DNA of 64,000 bases from Istiophorus platypterus (taxonomy: Eukaryota; Chordata; Actinopteri; Istiophoriformes; Istiophoridae). The stretch covers positions 25,552,675-25,616,674 of the forward strand of contig CM029121.1 of the NCBI GenBank assembly GCA_016859345.1, read 5' to 3'. The position numbers and the translations under genes were made by a program. The notes beneath the pieces are model-generated. The model ran no database searches. It saw nothing but the letters and a program-made list of their open reading frames with translations, and was not told the DNA's origin. Of this stretch, positions 24,153-37,500 are shown piece by piece. Position 1 is the first letter of the stretch; each line of letters begins with the position of its first letter.

Positions 24153-25502
24153 CTGTTCCAGGGTAGGGGAAAAAAAAAAAAGAGTTTTAAAATCAGCGTT
24201 TATACCCAAGGGTTTCAGTTCCAGCCAAAATCATCGCAGCTCAGGTCAACACGCTCCGCGCGGCAACTGCGGATGCTTTTCTTTTGAAAGGCCATCACTG
24301 GCTGCCGTAAAACTCCCTGGAACAAAGAGCCATCTCCCGGCGATACAAAGGGCCATTAACAGGCCGTCACGCCTCAGGAAGAGCCAAGTGGTTCGGTGCC
24401 ACGGGTCAAAGGTCAACTAACCTTCCACACGAGCAGGAATACGAGGGCTAGGAGTGGGATGAAGAGTAAGGAGAGCAGGCTTCGCTCCACCACCTCGGGC
24501 AGGAATCTTTCTCCTTGATTTGGGACTAAAAAGAATTAAAAAAACAAATTAGAATTTTCAGTAATAGACTCTGACATTTTTCACTCTTTGTTGTTAATGT
24601 ATTTATTTGATAGCTCAACAAACGTCTATACTTCAACAATGATTAACATTTCCTACTCATGATAAAGCATTCGACAGCCTCAAGGACCTGAGGCACACAA
24701 ACAACCGCAAATAGTCAACTTGATCTTTACTCTGTTCCTTAATGTTTCTCTGTAACTTTTAAAAATCCTCCCCTTTTGATCCGGCACAGCCAAGTCAATC
24801 ATTGACAGGTGGCGAAGGGACAATGAGAGCGTTGCTCTATTTCTAATCATCCGACACAATCTTTCTACATCTATTTCCCATTTTTGAGTTTGTGGGGGGG
24901 CAGCTTAAAAGTCGGTGGTTGGTAAAAGCCTGGTGAAAGTTCGCCGTGTGCCATCAGGCATCTACGCAGTGTCACTCCGTGCTGGAAGCGTCCGGGCAAA
25001 TGGCCACAGTGCGAGCACTGTCTCGCGGCCACATGACTGGAGCGTCCGACCGCAGCAATGAAAACAGATAAAGGTCCCCTTCTCGTGGCAGATGAGATAA
25101 GACATGAGGCATGAGACGCAATGAGGAATTCGCCCCGAAGAGCGTTGTTAATCAGGGCCTGGCAGCTCCGGGAGAACAGGCTGAACCACTCCAGAATTTG
25201 GCAAATAGTTTGAGCGGCGAAAGTTGCCGCTCTGACACACCTGGGCCGGTTTTTCATTTTTAAGCCCCCCATACTCCCTTACACCCCCGCACCGCCTTCG
25301 ACGCTTGACTTCTCCTTGAGACTTACGTGGATTGCAGCCCGCGGGACAGTCTGGGCCTTTACTGCTGGACGTGGGTGATTCTGGGGGAGCAAAAGGAAAA
25401 AAAAAGGAGGGATGAAAAAGGGTGGTGTGTTGTTCCCGGATGATGAAAACATTTCATTGTCAGATCACCTCAACGCTGCCTTTTTTTTTCTACCACCCCC
25501 CC

Positions 25503-25548
<46 letters not shown>

Positions 25549-28500
25549 AAACACACGCACACACAAGAGATCAAATCCGACCACTCCGGCGCAGAAAGGC
25601 CAGGCGCTTGGGACGACTGGAAGATTGCTCTGTAATCAACACGTATACAATCCGGTTTCGGCCCTTTTCTTCTCTTTCACATGCGCCGCCTGGGGACATC
25701 TTCCCTCAGTCCTGTGACTCAGCTGCGTCTCCACGGGCCGTCTGAGCCGAGACGCTTTTTCAGTCGTCCTTTTTATCTCGCAGGGTTCTTGTGAAGAAAT
25801 AATGGTTCCCCGGGTTAAAAGCTTCCCCGAACGGCCACGAGAGATCTGTCCTAAATGGAGTCCTGTTCACAATGGTCCAAAGAGGCTGGCGGTGTTTTCC
25901 CGTTGATTTTCTACGATAAAACGCCCGGAAAAAGGCCTAAGAGTCGCTTATCCCACATCCTGAAGAACACACATTCTCCTATCGCTTATTGCCGGCGGCG
26001 GTGTCAGGATGAGCGAAGCGTTTTTTTTTTTCGCATCCGAGGTTCTTGAATATGCAAATCTCATGGCGTTGCATCTTAAGTTTGATGGAGATTCTCAAAG
26101 CAAACAAAACTAAAAAAACAATAAAACCAGACAACTTTTGGACGAGTCGGCGGCCATTGACTTAATCAATTGACTAAGCGTTTCTTCAATGATGTAAAGT
26201 ATAATGCACAAAATGGTTTATTTAAGGAGGTTATATGATTTTTATTTGATTATTATGTCATTTTCCTTTCATATATTTAACGACGAAGATTCCCAAAAGG
26301 ATCTTGTGAAAGTCAATAAAACTGATCATCGTTTTATGGTAAATTCTTTCTCTCTCATCAACAAACTGATTTGATTTATTTATCTTGTGGCCACATGGTA
26401 GAAAGAGCATCACTTCCTGACTGAAAAGGACGGTCTGCAAGCGCCGGGACATACACAAGCCCATCGACTTCGATCAACGCGTCGGGCCGTCGGCGTTGTC
26501 GCAAAAACCGTCACGCTAAAGGGGGGGGGGGCAACGTAAACAAAACAGAGAAAGACGACACAGGAGATAAATGTTTACCTTTATAATATTCTCCCTGGGT
26601 TACTGTTTGTGGCGTGGTGGGACAGGGCGGAGGATCGCAGTCGTCCGAATCTTCTCTATTCTGTGCAGCTATAAGGAAGTCTTTGACGAAGTCGAAGTAC
26701 CGCGCCGTCTGCCACCGCTCCTCCCTGTAGTGGCAATCGAATTCATACATGATCGGCTCCTGCGGGGGACGGGGAACGCCGTTTAGTGTCAAGGCCCTTT
26801 AAACGCTGACCAAAATAAATCTGACATTTCTTTTTCGGGTGCCACCACAATTACCGACTTACCAAAGACCCCATGTTGAGCCTCAGCTCCTGGAGCATTT
26901 GGATGAATATGCTAATATCTTTTCGGTTGGATGAAATGTTTCCAAACTTGTGTGCTAAACCTTGTAAGCTCTCCTCCAAGTAGAAGACGTTTAGTTTCAC
27001 CCAACACATCCCACCCTGGAAAGAAAGAAAAACAAAGGGAGACATGAGTGATGGCATTGTGCCGTAATATGTAATATGCACCGTAGTCCAGTAAACCCCC
27101 CCCCTCCTCCTTCAGATGTTACTTTCACAGTCAAGACCCGTTCTGGGCAGATGACGCCATTGTTCCGCTGTACAATAGCGACAAGGTCGGCCAACGTTCG
27201 GCGCGAGGGCGCAGCCGGGGGGCGTGGGGTTCACTGGGGGTCAACCGGCCTCTTTCTCTTACAGGACCGAACGTGTAAAATCTCGTGGGTGAAGGACCCG
27301 GAAGGGGGGGAGGGTTCCTTATCTGACAGCTTAAAAGGCTTCGCTGTCCATGGAGAACATGGAGGCGTGAGCCTGCTAAATACTGCACAGACATTTATAT
27401 CGTTTGCTGGTCACCGGTGTCTTACCTCTTCTCTTGGAACGTAATGTACAGGGATTTTGTAATCTTTAGGAATATTTTGTCTCTGTAAAAGAAAGAAGAA
27501 AAAAAGAAAATATAGATAAATGCATTGCAGAAAAATGTCTCACGAATCCTGGAAACTAGCGACACATAAACTTGAGTTTGGAATTAAGACAACTGCAAAG
27601 AGCACAATGTCAAACAGGCCACAATCCAAATGCTTTTCATATCCGCTGGCATTTGTTCTACCGTTGAGTCAAATTTTCCCCCTTTGCTGATGACGAGCCC
27701 AGTTCCGAGCCCCTTCACTTCTCAGGCTTCTTGAGAACATATATATGAACCGTAATGACGAGCTGGTTCAGTCATAGGGGCCCTGATTCTGGCCTGAGAC
27801 GCTGAGAATGGTGCAGCCCAGCCGTGGACTGGTCTGCTAATGCTGTGCTCATTTTCTTTTCTGTCCAGACTGTGCAAATATATTGAATCAAAATGTAAAA
27901 AAACAGCACAGAGAGATCGAATTTTGTGCCTTGAGGATTGAATATACAGTATTTGTTTGTGTAGCCTGTGAAATGAGCCGTACTTTTGAGGTGAACTTAA
28001 AATGGCTTTCTTTTTTTTTTAATTTAAAATTAAATGTGTTGTCCTTACCAAAACAATGAGTCTAGAGATGTCATCTGTCACTGGGTTGAAGTCAGAGTTA
28101 CTCGAATGCACCCCAAGAGCGATGAACAGCAGTAAATGGACACAGACGCGTATACAAATCTGTGGAGCAAAAAGGAGCAAGGAGAAGACATGTTGGCGAT
28201 TGATCACATCTCGGTCATGTCACAAGCGGCGACTGAGAAAAGCGGTGCGCGAAATGAGAGCGCGGTTTCGGCCCTTTAACAACCCGCAGACTCATTTTGC
28301 ACGGCATCACAGCAGGAGTCGGAGAAACATGACAGGAAAAATGACAGGAAACAGGTGCAGGTGGGACTTGAACTCGAAGGACCTCAAGTTGTCTGTGTTT
28401 AAAGCCCCTGAGGGCTGCGATCCCCACCCCACCCCCAAGACCTCTGACCGTATCGGCGGAAAGACATTATACACACAAGGCTGCCCTGAATGTTCCACGC

Positions 28501-31500
28501 GTCAGCGGCAATAAACTGATCAACAGGCTGTCCAATCCGTTACGAGGGCTTAGCAAAAGGCAAAGTATGCGGCACATCTCGTAACTCATCGGCTACACCT
28601 CGGCCCCTCGCCCGCTACAAGCCGCATCTCCACGGGGGGGGTAACAGCGGCGCTGGGCGGAATCGGGGATGTCCCCGGTAGTACAGCGTCGGGTCGGGGG
28701 CTGTTGTGGAGTGAAAGAATGTATTGTTTTTTTTTTTTTTTTAATAAGTAAAAGGAAGAAGGGAAGGAGTGAGACGCCACAGTTTATAGGCAGTTTTTAC
28801 AGCCGCCCAGGGGCTGGCAATAAAAAAACCCAAACAAAAACGAGTCAATTAGGGCGGGAACCCGTGCCCAGCGGCGACGAGTTTCCGAGGCCGGTTTATC
28901 AGCGCTGTCGCAGGGTATGGCACTTCCGGGCCCGGCAGCACCAGGGTCCATCTAGGAGCTACAGAGTCGGGCAGCTTGAAGGCCGGAGCCAAACGCCACA
29001 ACTGTATGCTTGAGTTTCGAAAGATCGGCAATCCCAGCTCCCTTATTTAGTTATTTATTTATTTGAAAAAGTTTGATTAAAGTGCTGAGCAGCTAAGGGC
29101 CACAAGGGGAAAGATGGACAATTGGTAAATGAATGGGTAAAAATTCAAATCAGACACTTGTACTTTTAGTAAAATAAATCAACACACAAAAGGGCGAAGG
29201 AATGAATCGACCAGCTTCGCTTCCTTTTCAACCAAAATGTGAAAACTGCCTGTGAGCAACTGTTTAAGTCTTCGACCAGGCAGCATTACACTTAAGTTAT
29301 GTAAACTGTCAAACAGACGATAGAGGCTCTAGAAAAAAGAGAGACGAACCTGCTGTTTGTTTTGATTCCTCAGGTGCCAATGCGAGGCACCTGTGAGGCT
29401 CCTGGTGCCTGGCGCCCGGGCGGTCGCCGCCGCCGCCGCCGCCCCCGCAATAAGCGGGCCGGCGACGCAGAGCCGTCGCAGGGAAAAGTGTTCCTGGCGA
29501 TTGGGTCTCAGCGGAAGGAAAACAGCATAGATATCATCTCGAGCCGGGAGCCAAGATTCTCCGCAAGTAGCATCCTGACCCATTTTGTTCTCTCAACAAC
29601 TTTGTAAGAGTGGTTTAAAAAAACAAAACAAAAAACCACATGAGCCTGCCAACAGCGTTTCTCGTTAACAGAAGGGATCTGTCTGCAACCCGTCAAATCG
29701 ACACCTTAGCGGAGTTTAAAGCCTTTTTTTCTTCCTTTTTTTTCGGTCATGCTTCCCACCAGAAGAACCGTGAGTTTTTGTCGAAATGATTTATACCGAA
29801 GTCGAAATCCCTGCAGCCGAAGGTGACTGTCGCGTCTCAGTCGGAACCGTTTTTACCAGCAGGTCCTCGGTTCTTTAGTTCGTATCACGCTTTTCCCACG
29901 AGGACTGAATTTGCGCCGGCATGGAGGCGGTTTTGCGCTTTGCCACCTGATGCCAAAACACACACACACACTGCCTGTGTTGTGGTAATGTAGGTTTTTT
30001 TGGTTTTTTTTTTTTTACTTCACACAGCATGTTTAAGATGTTTTGGAAAGTTCTTTCCAGGAGCCGAACCGTCGTACCGTGCCGGCCGCGGTTGTCATTC
30101 ACTGACCCTCTTAAGAGATTAAGGGCCAACCCCAAAACAAATTCGGCAAACCTGTGAGCGAACCTCCTCCCACGGTGGGTAAAGCTTCGGAGCATTTCAC
30201 AAATGTGACTCGTGGTGGTGGTGGTGGTGGTGGTGGTGGGGGGGGGTTTAAAAGATCATAGCAAGCTGAGCCAGGTGTAATCTTCGTTTTAGAGGGATTT
30301 TGTCCTATAGTCTAAGAATGTGACAGCTTCCTGCTCTTCAGCAACTCATCGTTCCCGTTCACGGTTAAACGCAATGGCGCCTTGGCCATCGCTGCATCTT
30401 TCCCCCGCCCGCCGGGGGGGGGGGGGGTGGTGTCTCGGATCAGTCGTTCCAGACCCTCCCACACGTTCCCCCTGTTACTATATATTTATCAAACGGAGCC
30501 ACAACAGGAAGACAATGGAACAATGATCCGTCAGCAGCAGGAAGGGCCGGAGGAAGAGCGCCACGTAAAAGGAGGGCAGATGGGCCGCGGCTCCATTCCG
30601 CCTGGCTTCTGCCGCTGACCAAAAATAATTACCTCTAAAAGGCCGGCGGGGAGAGAGACGAGCAAACGGCAAGTCTGTGTCTGTGTCTGTGTGTGTTTTG
30701 GGGGGTGGGGGGGGTCCTGGAATCCATCGGCTATGCCTCAGCCTCTGTGTTTAATAAGCCACAATTTGCACAACAGAAATAGTGAATGAAAGAAACTGGA
30801 GACAGCCCGGATACGGCTACATGAAGTCAGGGATTTGGCAAGTTTTCCAATTTCACAAGTCGTTCAGCCGAGCAGAACTTGACATTTGCCTCAAAATAAT
30901 AATCTTTTTTTTTTTTTTTTAAATAGACGATAACGATGCTCAAATTGAAAATATGTGACCAAACATTTGGGTCTTCACCGAACCATGTGAGGCAAAATCG
31001 TAAATCCTAAACGATTTTGAATGTTATCCAAGGATTCGCTCCTGCACTCACTGAATGATAATAAAGTATATGGACCTGTTTTTTGTCTACATGGCAGTTG
31101 CTCAATTCATGGAAGTCTTGTGGACTAAAATGAATCCATCTGGGTTTCCTCCGACCCCCCGTGACCTGAAACCCTCAGGCCTCGTATCTGCCAGTCCTAG
31201 CTTTGGATTCTTGCGCCTTGGTTCGGCGGTCCAGACCCAAACCCGACTCAGTGAAGGTCGGGGAGGTCGGGCAGACCGCGGGCAAGCTCCCCCATGTGAA
31301 CAAAAAGGGTCCGGAGAGCTTGGCATCGAGCGCAGAGACAATCTGACGACAGGTGAGCAGAAATAGGTGAGTGGGAAAAGCAAGCGAGTGGCGGGAAAAA
31401 AAAGAAGAAAAAACCCATTGATTTCACAGATTCATCATCGAGTCTTTCACCATATCTGCTTCATTGACTAAGGTAATTCGCTCCACCCCCTGCTGCAACT

Positions 31501-34500
31501 ACCCTGTTTTACCCCCGTAAAATGTTTGTATAGATGATGACTCATGGAGCAAAGTGGGTGTTGGCTGTTAATGCTTCATGTCAAACAAGCCGCAGACTGT
31601 AAATGAAATGATAATCTTCCCAGACCAGGCTCCCAGATAAGAAACAAAACAAAAAACCAAACCCATACAACCATAAAAGCAGTGGGATAAAATAAACTAC
31701 ATATAGTAATGATATGTAGTGATTTGGTTTTGGACAGAATCCAGTTCTGAAAGGGTCTTGTTCTTCTGGTCTACACCTGAAGCCGCGCCACTCCCAAACT
31801 AGACTCGCTTTACGGCGTGCACCTGCTCTGACAGCGTTGGGCCGCGGATCCTCAGCCTTCCCCTGGCCGATGAGGCGGAGAAGACTCCCGCCGACTCGGC
31901 AAACCTCGCAAACCGTCGCCTATCAGGGTATTGATCCGTCACGTGTCGGACTTTGTAAAAAAAAAAAACCCAAAAACAACCACGTTCCCATCACGTGCGG
32001 CGGTATTGGCCGGTTTCTCAAACCGAAGCCCGCTGCCGCCGGAGGCCGCTCTCACGATTTAAAAGGTCAAAAGTGCGGTCTGGCTAGAAGACAGAGCAGC
32101 CGCTCAAGGCGGCGAGTGAATCTTTTTGAGGTTCGCCCGGGGACGGGCGAGGCACACGCATGCGCTCCCGTGTCAGCGAGGCACGGCTAACGTCTGCGCC
32201 ACCGGGCGCACCGGGGCGTTGCCTGGGAACAGGCCAGGGCCAAGACAAACCCTGGAAAATCCTTCCCCCTCTACAGCCCCTAAAGCAGCTACAGCTACAG
32301 GCTGAGTGCTGATATGGTCGCGTCACGTGCAACACCTGCGCTAAGTCAACATTTGATTGGGGGAAAAAAAACAACAACAAAAAAACCCTCTAAATCAACT
32401 GACTGACATGTCAGTGCTGCTCTATCTGTGGGATTAGAGAATGAAAGGCCACATTCAAAAAATGGCTGGCGTGGTTCCCTCGCGCTCCCAGCAACGCCGG
32501 CGTTGCCAGTGCTGAATACGGCAAAGTTTTAATTATGACGGTTCCGAATTCACGTCGCCGGCAGCAGATCGCCCGGCTCGCGCTGCCCACAAGATAACCG
32601 AACTAGAAGTGCAGCCATTTCGGTTCGTTTTTCTTTTTTTAGGTAAAACTAGGTACGGCTACAGATCTGGGAGAAACATTCCAGTCCGACGTGGTGTCCT
32701 GCACATGGAGGAGGATGCCAGCGGACTTGTACTCTGATTTATTTATTTTGTCTTGGTTCCTCCAGCATATGAAAGTGGCCTCTCCAAAAAAAAAAAAAGG
32801 GTTCGTGTTGATGTTCACAACTATAATATTGTAATATCTGTGTTTATTGGGGTTAGACAATCTTCACATGCCGCTGAAAACCTCATAAGGATATTCTGTG
32901 TGACAGTCAACGCGCACGTGAAAACAGACGCGAAATGAAACTGAAATTCCGATCTTATCGCTTAAATGGGGGGATAGGACGGGAAAGCATCAACACCCTG
33001 TGCAACAACAAACAGATCCTGTTTCAAAAATAAAAAAATCTAGAAAAAAAATGTCTGTGAACCAGCAGGCTCTAATTAGACCGGGGGGGGGGGGCTCGAA
33101 CTCCCCCTCCCGACACTCTCCCGGTGACCTCGCCTCACTCAAGATGCAGTGGCACTCGCAGAGGACCAGGCTGTCTCCCATGCCGACGGCGGCGCCCGTT
33201 CGCCCGCCGGGGGACGGATTCCGCCACGGCGGAGCTGAAGCCCCCCCCCGGGGTCCACTCCTACTGCTGAGTTTGCGTTAGGGCTTTCAAGGCCCGCGAG
33301 CCCGCTCTCTCACGCCGACCCCCCCCGCCACCGCTCTGAACCCGCGGCATCGTCAGCTGGACGGGCTCTCAGGACTGGCTCCCTCGCACCACGTCATCTC
33401 ATAAAAGCGGAACGCAGGACCTTGCGTGACACTAGCCACTGCCCCCGCCACAGCGTCCCGGCCCATTTTGTCAGACAGATGGATTTTTTATCCCTCTGCC
33501 CGGATCACTGTTTTGAATCTCACCATGTGATGCGAGTTCCCATGTTTCACGACCGGGATTAAGACGTGGCAGATGATAAAAGCTGGCCCCAGGAAAACAC
33601 CAGGCTGCTGTTCTGGTCCGAATGTTCCGGAGCCGATCCGAGCCAAGGGTCGACTGAGGATTTCGAATTAGTGCCTCGTTCCGAGGTTCTGCTTTTGTCC
33701 CTTTGATTGGTTCCGTTAGTGGCGTTTGGGTCGTTTCTGTGGGGATTTTTCTTTGTGGGTTTTTTTTTCTGGCGGAAACAAAATAATTTCTACGTTTACA
33801 ATATTTGCTGTTTATGACATTGTTTTTATGACCGAGTACTTCGTACACGGTGCCGCCTCCCATTAACTGTCTCATGCTGTTTACTAGAGAAGACACCCCC
33901 CCCACACACACACACACCCACACACTGTAGAGATTCTCCAGGTTACAGGTCACCAGGATGGACCCTGGTCACATTCACATGTCAATATTTACAGCGTCAC
34001 TAGACAAGCTGCAAACACGAGAGCATTCATTACTCTGGAGGCAACTTTTCCCTTTCGCCTCAGTAAAGCAATAAAGATAAAACCCAGAAGCCGACTTCCT
34101 AAGAAATCATTACAAGACTGCAGCTATCACTAAATCTCCTGCCATGAAATATACCTATAAAATATGACTTGTTAAGTAAGTTCAGGCCGTCAAACAGCAC
34201 AACAAAGAGGCCGCAGACAAGGGCCCTGACACAGCGACTACAGCTCGCTCACTGTGCGTAAACCCAATTAGTATCTATCATTGGGGTCTGCTGCTGGCTC
34301 CATCTGCACTTATAACAGAAGCAGACTTCGAGTTAACAGGCAGGAGCCAAACAATTACGATGCAACGCACCGGAACAAAATCGCTCGCGGGGACGGGGCC
34401 CTTGTCTCTTGGCAGCAGCAACCGCTGCGTTCTCTCGCGTTGACTCCGGATTAGCGCGACGATTAGCAGGTGCTAAAGCAGGATTTGGTTTGGCCGGGGG

Positions 34501-37500
34501 GGTTTAAACAAGAGCCCGCGGGCTGGGTCCCTGGAAGACGTAGGGTGGTGCGATCTCACGCTCACCCCCTAACAACAAGCGCATGGAAAGGGGCCCGTCT
34601 GAGCGGGGAAAGCAGCTGGAGGGGGAGGAAAAAGATGCCGCGGGGCGACATTACCCTCCTGATCCGGTGAGTGAGTGTCTGGATGGCGTCAGGTGGAGGG
34701 AACGCCGCGGAACGATGATTTCACAGCCGCGTTAGCAATGCTTGAAACCGCCGACTACACTTCCTTATTTGATGACCGGGAGTCGCTGGATCGCGCTTAC
34801 CCCCTGGTGAATGGTGCGTGATGGAAAAAACGTAAGACGGTGAAAGTGAGCCACCTTTTAGACGGTTGAAATTCTCAATCGGGCGTCTCAACCTCAACAG
34901 CGATGCCAACAGGAAAAAGCACAGGTGAAGACAGTCCAGTAGATGATGGCTCGGCTCCATTTGCTTTCCCTGTCTGCCGCGGGAAACCAAGGATGGGAAT
35001 TTGTTAGAGTTTCCAGGCGAGAACCGGCTTCGAATGGCCCGCAAACGCGGGATTTGTGCCCCCCCCCAAGGCTCATCATCCCTTTGCGATGCTGGCGGGC
35101 TTTCCCGGCGGGTTGCACGACATTGCGTAGAAAGCAGCAGCCCGTGATGTCACGTGCTGATGGCGCCAGGAACCTGCGGCGAGAGGAAGGAAATGACACG
35201 AGGCGCAGGGTGTTGGTTCCACGAGGAATGGGCGAAGGCGGCGCTCGCTGTCCCGTGTTATAATAACATCAGCGTGCACGGGCAGATTGCTAATTTTTTT
35301 CGCCCAACGATCTGTCTCTACGCCCCGTTCTGATTCGGGTGATAATAAAACAGCCGCGTTGATGCTGAGAACACGTGTAGGCTTCGATGAGGAGCCGTTG
35401 AGGGAATCCATGCGGAATTCATCAAATAATCGGAGTCGGTAAACAGCACTGGTATTAATAAAACCTCATCATTCCCATCCCCAAAGAAGCTTAAAAAAGA
35501 AGGGCCTGTAACAGCGCCGACACAGCAAGGATCCCTGGGAGATAAATAAGACAATATTACGCACCGGGGTCGCTGTCAACGGCCGAGTATGATGGATACA
35601 ATCTAAAGAAGAAATACTGGATTTTTTATGATGATAATGGTTAGAAAATACAAAACAAAAAAACACCCAAAAAACTGTTTTTAACATGGTTCTGGCTGAC
35701 ACCTGATCCACTTCATGAGGTCAGCGTCTGGCCAGACCCGATCCAGGCTGCTGGATCGGGTCTGGCCAATCCAGCCCCCTCGCTGCGCAAAGCGCCGGAG
35801 GCTTAAAGAGCAGATGAGCGAAAAGTGAAGAAATGAAAAAAAAAATAATAATGAAAAAACAACAAAAAAAAAGCAGTGGTATTAATCAGAGCCTCACTGG
35901 ATGACAAATAAAGACATGAGCTGCTTTCTCCTCTGAGGAAATCCGCACAGGTTCTGGAGAAATTACCAACATCTGAACAGACGAGGGACCGAGACCCTGC
36001 AGGCCGATATCAATTAAACCACTTACTGGCGCCGGCGCTTAGAACAACAAGCAGGACGCCACCCGCAGCTAAAGCTAACGTCGAGCGTTGAGCCAGGCAT
36101 GGTGAGGAACAGAGGAATGGCTCGTTTAACACAACATAAAAAGGAAAAAGAAAAAAGGAATAAAAGGCTCTGCTCCGTCATGTTTGTGACTAAACATATG
36201 TTGTGGAGAAAAACAGGAAACAAACAAACCTTTACAAATGTCTAATGAGCCTGGGATTCGCCGCCTGCTGCGTTAAACAAAAGGGTTTCGAGAGATTAGT
36301 GTGCACCAAATGTTGCGGCCCTGCGAAGCGAAGATTATCAAAGTGTCAGCGAGCTGGAGAGGATTAGGGTCCGAACGGCGGATGCACAAATAAAACATGT
36401 AGCCAAGGAAACTATGGGAACGGGGGGGGGGGGGGCAGTCCAGAGGCGCTATTTTTGGGGACATGCACGAGATTCCCATTTGGAATCCGGAGGCAACCCC
36501 CCCCGGGAGCACTTCGTTTGAGGGGAGGAGCAGTGGCTGAACCGGATCGCCGCCTGCGTGGCTCGTTCCTGAGAGCTGAGATTCGCCCTCGTCACCTTGA
36601 AGTCTGCCGCCACCACGGGGGCATGGGGGGGGGGGGGGGGCGCAGTTCACTCGAGGTAATTGCCCCCTGTTTGAGAGGACGTGCCGACCTGAACTCCCTG
36701 CTGCTTTCCGACTGCAATCAAGGCGTCCGGCCGGTGTCCAGCTGATAATCTAATCTTGCTGCTGAGGACGAAATTTGAAAGGGGCAGGATGGAGATAAAA
36801 TGCTTTTGCACTCTGCTGTTTTCACTTGGACAGGAAAAGGTCTGGGTTTCTTTATGGACCCTTAACGGTCCCTTCATATGCACCACGGTCTAAAAGTCCG
36901 AGGCCGCTTTCTGTCCCGATAAATGGGTAAAACAATGGTCTCAGACTTCTGGACCCCACTAGCCACATACACCGCTAACGTCAACAAATAGCTGCAAAGA
37001 CGGTTCTGGTGGATATATACTGATTGCAGGGCGGGTGGATGGGGGGGGGCGCAACGAACAGAGCGGCGGCGTGCAGCTGCTCTCATCGCTACATTACCTT
37101 ACAGACATACTGACAAGTTTTTACCTGCAGAAAAAAACCCAAAAAACAAAACCAAAACTGTACCGTAGAAAAAAAACCTTTCAATCCTTTGATCCTGTGA
37201 TTCATTCCAGGAAAATGTACGAGGAAGAGGCGGAAACAAACCGCGGTGTAGCGCGGCGCCGAAGCCCGACGCCTCTCCGCGAGTGATGGGGAGGTACCGG
37301 CGGAGGCTGGCGCTGAGATGCTAGTTTGCGCTCCTCTCCTCTCGCGCTTCCGCCGGGCAATTCCTGCTCTGATCACGTTCCCGACTGCGGCTGCTCATTT
37401 ATGGCTGAAATCCATCAACTGTCGCCCTCCACCTTTTTTTTTTTAAATTTAACAAACTGGGGGCGATGTAAGTGGAAAATAAAAAGCACTGTAAGTGCCG

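Noticed and set aside
33060..33185. Possible tRNA-like B-box (GAGTTCGAGCCCC on the minus strand)
   Set aside because: It abuts a G/C homopolymer and lacks a convincing A-box or cloverleaf, so chance is likely.
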